NCBI RefSeq assembly: GCF_900110465.1
Contig: NZ_FODV01000014.1
Location: 45,760-109,759 of the forward strand
Length of the DNA stretch: 64,000 bases
Origin: Halogranum amylolyticum
Lineage (GTDB): Archaea; Halobacteriota; Halobacteria; Halobacteriales; Haloferacaceae
Direction: 5' to 3'
Position 1 is the first letter of the stretch. Each line of letters starts with the position of its first letter. Shown here one piece after another: positions 62,179-64,000 of the stretch. The notes under the pieces are model-generated. The model saw nothing but the letters and a program-made list of their open reading frames with translations, had not been told where the DNA came from and made no database searches. Both the position numbers and the translations under genes were made by a program.

Positions 62179-62844
62179 ACGTGGCGTTCGACGACGAGAC
62201 AACGTCTGTCGCCGGAACCGCCCAGTGCGGAGGTTTCTGGGGACGCCCGTTGGAGCGTTTGCTGTCCGACTCCATGCTGACGGTTTGTCGCTTAGCGAGA
62301 CAGAAGCGATTCTGCATCTCCTCGGCGTCGAACGCTCGTCTCAACCGATTTCCCAGTAGATACAGCAGTTGGTCGACAGTGTCGCAGACCCGTCGAAGGC
62401 GCAGCCGAGGCGAGTCGCTGTCGACGAGACCGCTGTCAAACTTAATGGTAAGCGGTCTTGGCTGTACGCTGCAATAGACCTCGACACAAAGATAATTCTT
62501 CACGTCGTATTGTTCGAGCGCCATAGGACTAATCCGGCGGCTGTGTTTCTCCACGAAATCTGTGAGAAACACGATTGCTCAGATACTGTGCTTCTCACGG
62601 ATGGCTTGGCTATCGGACTGCCCTCTCTCGATTAGGACTGAACGGTCGGGTCGACTACACAGACCGAAACCTGATCAGAAAGTGGTTTCATACATTGAGA
62701 ATGAGGGTCGACCGTTTCCACAACTTGTGGGTGGACAGTCGGCTAAGCGGCCACCAGTGTCTTGTGATGTTCGTTCATTACTATAATTTTCAGCGATCGC
62801 AACAAGCGTTCGACGGACGAACGCCAGTTCGGGAGATTAATTAG
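62179..62844 (+). mobile_element. Decayed IS6-family transposase
   Basis: Three frames carry parts of one transposase: FAVRLHADGLSLSETEAILH (N-terminal HTH), then VAVDETAVKLNGKRSWLYAA with DLDTKIILHVVLFERHRTNP, then ALSRLGLNGRVDYTDRNLIR, KWFHTLRMRVDRFHNLWVDS and HYYNFQRSQQAFDGRTPVRE. This is the IS6/IS26-type order. Frameshifts near 62360 and 62630 break it, and the catalytic glutamate expected in RNLIEKWF is Arg. Terminal repeats were not found. Sequence 61874-62178 before it holds no gene. Confidence 0.7.
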
Positions 62845-62865
62845 ACAGTTTACTTAAATTCTAAA

Positions 62866-63354
62866 TCAGATTTCGACGTACGTTCCTTGGGCTTGCTTTC
62901 CACCGATTGCGTAGACGGTCCATGGTCCCTGTTTCGTCCCACCCATACCAGGCGTTCCGGCTGGCATCCCGGGGAGTGCGACGCCATCGATCGCCGGTTT
63001 CTCTGTGAGGAGCTTCGCGATTACTTGTGCTGGAACGTGTCCTTCGACGACGTAGTCTTCGAAGACAAGCGTATGACAGCTACGGAGGTCTTCGGGGACG
63101 TTATACTTCTCTTTGATGCGAACGATGTCTTCCGGGACTGTCTCAGCGAGCTTCCCGTCGATATTGTCGCGCAAGTACGACGCATACTGCTTACAACATC
63201 CGCATCCGGGTGCGTTGTACTGCTGGGCAGTGGCGATTGCCACGTTCTCTTCGAGATTCCAGTTACGTGCATCGGACGATCCGAGACATCCAGCAACACC
63301 AAACACACCGGTAGTTGCCAGTGTGCGGACTGCAGTTCGACGTGTAAGGGACAT
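62866..63354 (-). CDS. DUF411 metal-binding lipoprotein
   Basis: The ATG at 63354 gives 162 residues with a twin-arginine lipoprotein signal (LTRRTAVRTLATTGVFGVAG, then Cys). The DUF411 core follows: APGCGCCKQYASYL, then CHTLVFEDYVVEGHVPAQVI and VALPGMPAGTPGMGG. The G-C-G-C-C motif and the downstream CHT and MPxGTPGMGG blocks are the family's hallmarks. DUF411 proteins (CopG) bind copper or other metals outside the membrane. It lies beside the IS6 remnant and ahead of the IS630 gene. Confidence 0.85.
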   Translation of the reverse strand: MSLTRRTAVRTLATTGVFGVAGCLGSSDARNWNLEENVAIATAQQYNAPGCGCCKQYASYLRDNIDGKLAETVPEDIVRIKEKYNVPEDLRSCHTLVFEDYVVEGHVPAQVIAKLLTEKPAIDGVALPGMPAGTPGMGGTKQGPWTVYAIGGKQAQGTYVEI

Positions 63355-63714
63355 CAACTGCACTATATCGGTGATAAATTAAAATACCTGTTACTCGTTG
63401 GGCCTTGTTGTGGGCTGTCTGTTTACTCCTGGCTTCTCGCTTCAAAGCTTGGTTTATAAGTATCCAACTTTGCTTTCTGGTACCACCTTTCAGGGTTCAG
63501 ACGCTCGGTTCAAGCGTCTCTGAGTGATGCTCTGTTTATTTTGTAGATTCACTCTTTCAATCCCACGCTTCACGCTTACATCAATCCGTATTATGTAAAG
63601 CTTCGTTACGATACTATTGATGTAATCGAATAGTTACTATATTTAAACTCTGCTTGAGAAAATCGAGTAGGCAGTTTTTGGTCATCTAGAGAACACGGAC
63701 CACCTAGTGTTCCG

Positions 63715-64000
63715 TCAATCGTCAATTGAGGGGTAGAGTCGATACAATTTGATGCGAGCATCTTCGGTTGTGAATTGCCAGTTAATCTGAGACTTCTTCT
63801 TGTTTCGGTCTCCAACCCATGCAGCGACCTCCTGTTGGAGGGTCGCTGCATCGGGGATGCGGCGGTCAAGACACTGCCGGCTGAGGACGTTGATTTCGAT
63901 CTCAGCCATGTTCAGCCAGCTGCCGTGAACTGGCGTGTAGTGAAACTCTAGCTTGTCGAGTATCCGCCGGGCGTGGGCCGGCGGATACGTCTCGTACAGC
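63715..64000 (-). CDS. IS630-family transposase, C-terminal part (runs off window)
   Basis: The open frame enters from the right edge: YETYPPAHARRILDKLEFHY, then TPVHGSWLNMAEIEINVLSR, then LQQEVAAWVGDRNKKKSQIN, WQFTTEDARIKLYRLYP and a stop. HY-TPVHGSWLNMAEIE carries the last catalytic glutamate of the DDE triad in IS630 transposases. This copy looks intact here and is of a different subgroup from the 17241 remnant. The 5' part is outside the window. Confidence 0.8.
   Translation of the reverse strand, partial: LYETYPPAHARRILDKLEFHYTPVHGSWLNMAEIEINVLSRQCLDRRIPDAATLQQEVAAWVGDRNKKKSQINWQFTTEDARIKLYRLYPSIDD

Noticed and set aside
1..64000. CRISPR arrays, rRNA genes, replication origin
   Set aside because: No regularly spaced repeats, no rRNA-like sequence and no Orc1/Cdc6 gene with origin boxes were seen.

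Overview
The window is haloarchaeal (class Halobacteria). Predicted proteins are strongly acidic, coding DNA is GC-rich, secreted proteins carry twin-arginine lipoprotein signals, and promoters are archaeal TATA type, often placed so that the transcript would be nearly leaderless. There is a fragment of an archaeal transcription factor B, a GfcR-type sugar regulator, and many haloarchaeal small zinc proteins. Well-kept blocks alternate with stretches of insertion-sequence remnants and decayed genes, so this is a plastic chromosomal segment or a large secondary replicon. No rRNA, CRISPR array or recognisable replication origin was seen.

Positions 1-12400 hold a thiolase with the start of its DUF35 partner, three two-domain universal stress proteins around a nicotinate phosphoribosyltransferase, tRNA-Ser(GGA), a DUF2267 protein, and a nosL-nosD-nosF-nosY operon (nitrous oxide reductase maturation) with no nosZ in the window. 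Positions 12400-19900 are mostly debris: small zinc proteins, a hairpin-ended IS200/IS605-type remnant, a VapC-like PIN pseudogene interrupted by a decayed IS630 element, another transposase tail and a truncated HpcH/HpaI aldolase. Positions 20000-27500 form a sugar-phosphate cluster: a HAD phosphatase, a TreT-like glycosyltransferase broken by one missing base, GfcR, class I fructose-1,6-bisphosphatase and class II aldolase, then a DUF2391 membrane protein.

Positions 29300-40400 contain small regulatory genes and then an IclR-controlled catabolic island: a sarcosine-oxidase-like flavoenzyme, an M24 hydrolase resembling ectoine hydrolase DoeA, a second amine flavoenzyme, and a complete Pot-type ABC importer. 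A GTGGTA...CCAC palindrome recurs at the IclR promoter, the M24 promoter and the transporter promoter. Positions 41600-49920 form a second nitrogen-related block: a ThDP decarboxylase, a ureohydrolase with a GABA-type aminotransferase, a sodium/solute symporter and an NrpR-like regulator. Three promoters there share a 20-bp palindrome (GGTGG...TTwCCA). Together these genes could degrade a guanidino compound, perhaps as part of an arginine transaminase route.

Positions 50000-64000 mix intact genes (deacetylase-like lipoprotein, cupin, HtpX protease with a small membrane partner, zinc-finger/winged-helix protein, a DUF7342-like pair, DUF411 lipoprotein) with many decayed ones (TFB, cupredoxin, PAC2, aconitase with a large internal deletion, IS6 transposase). 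The window ends inside an IS630 transposase.
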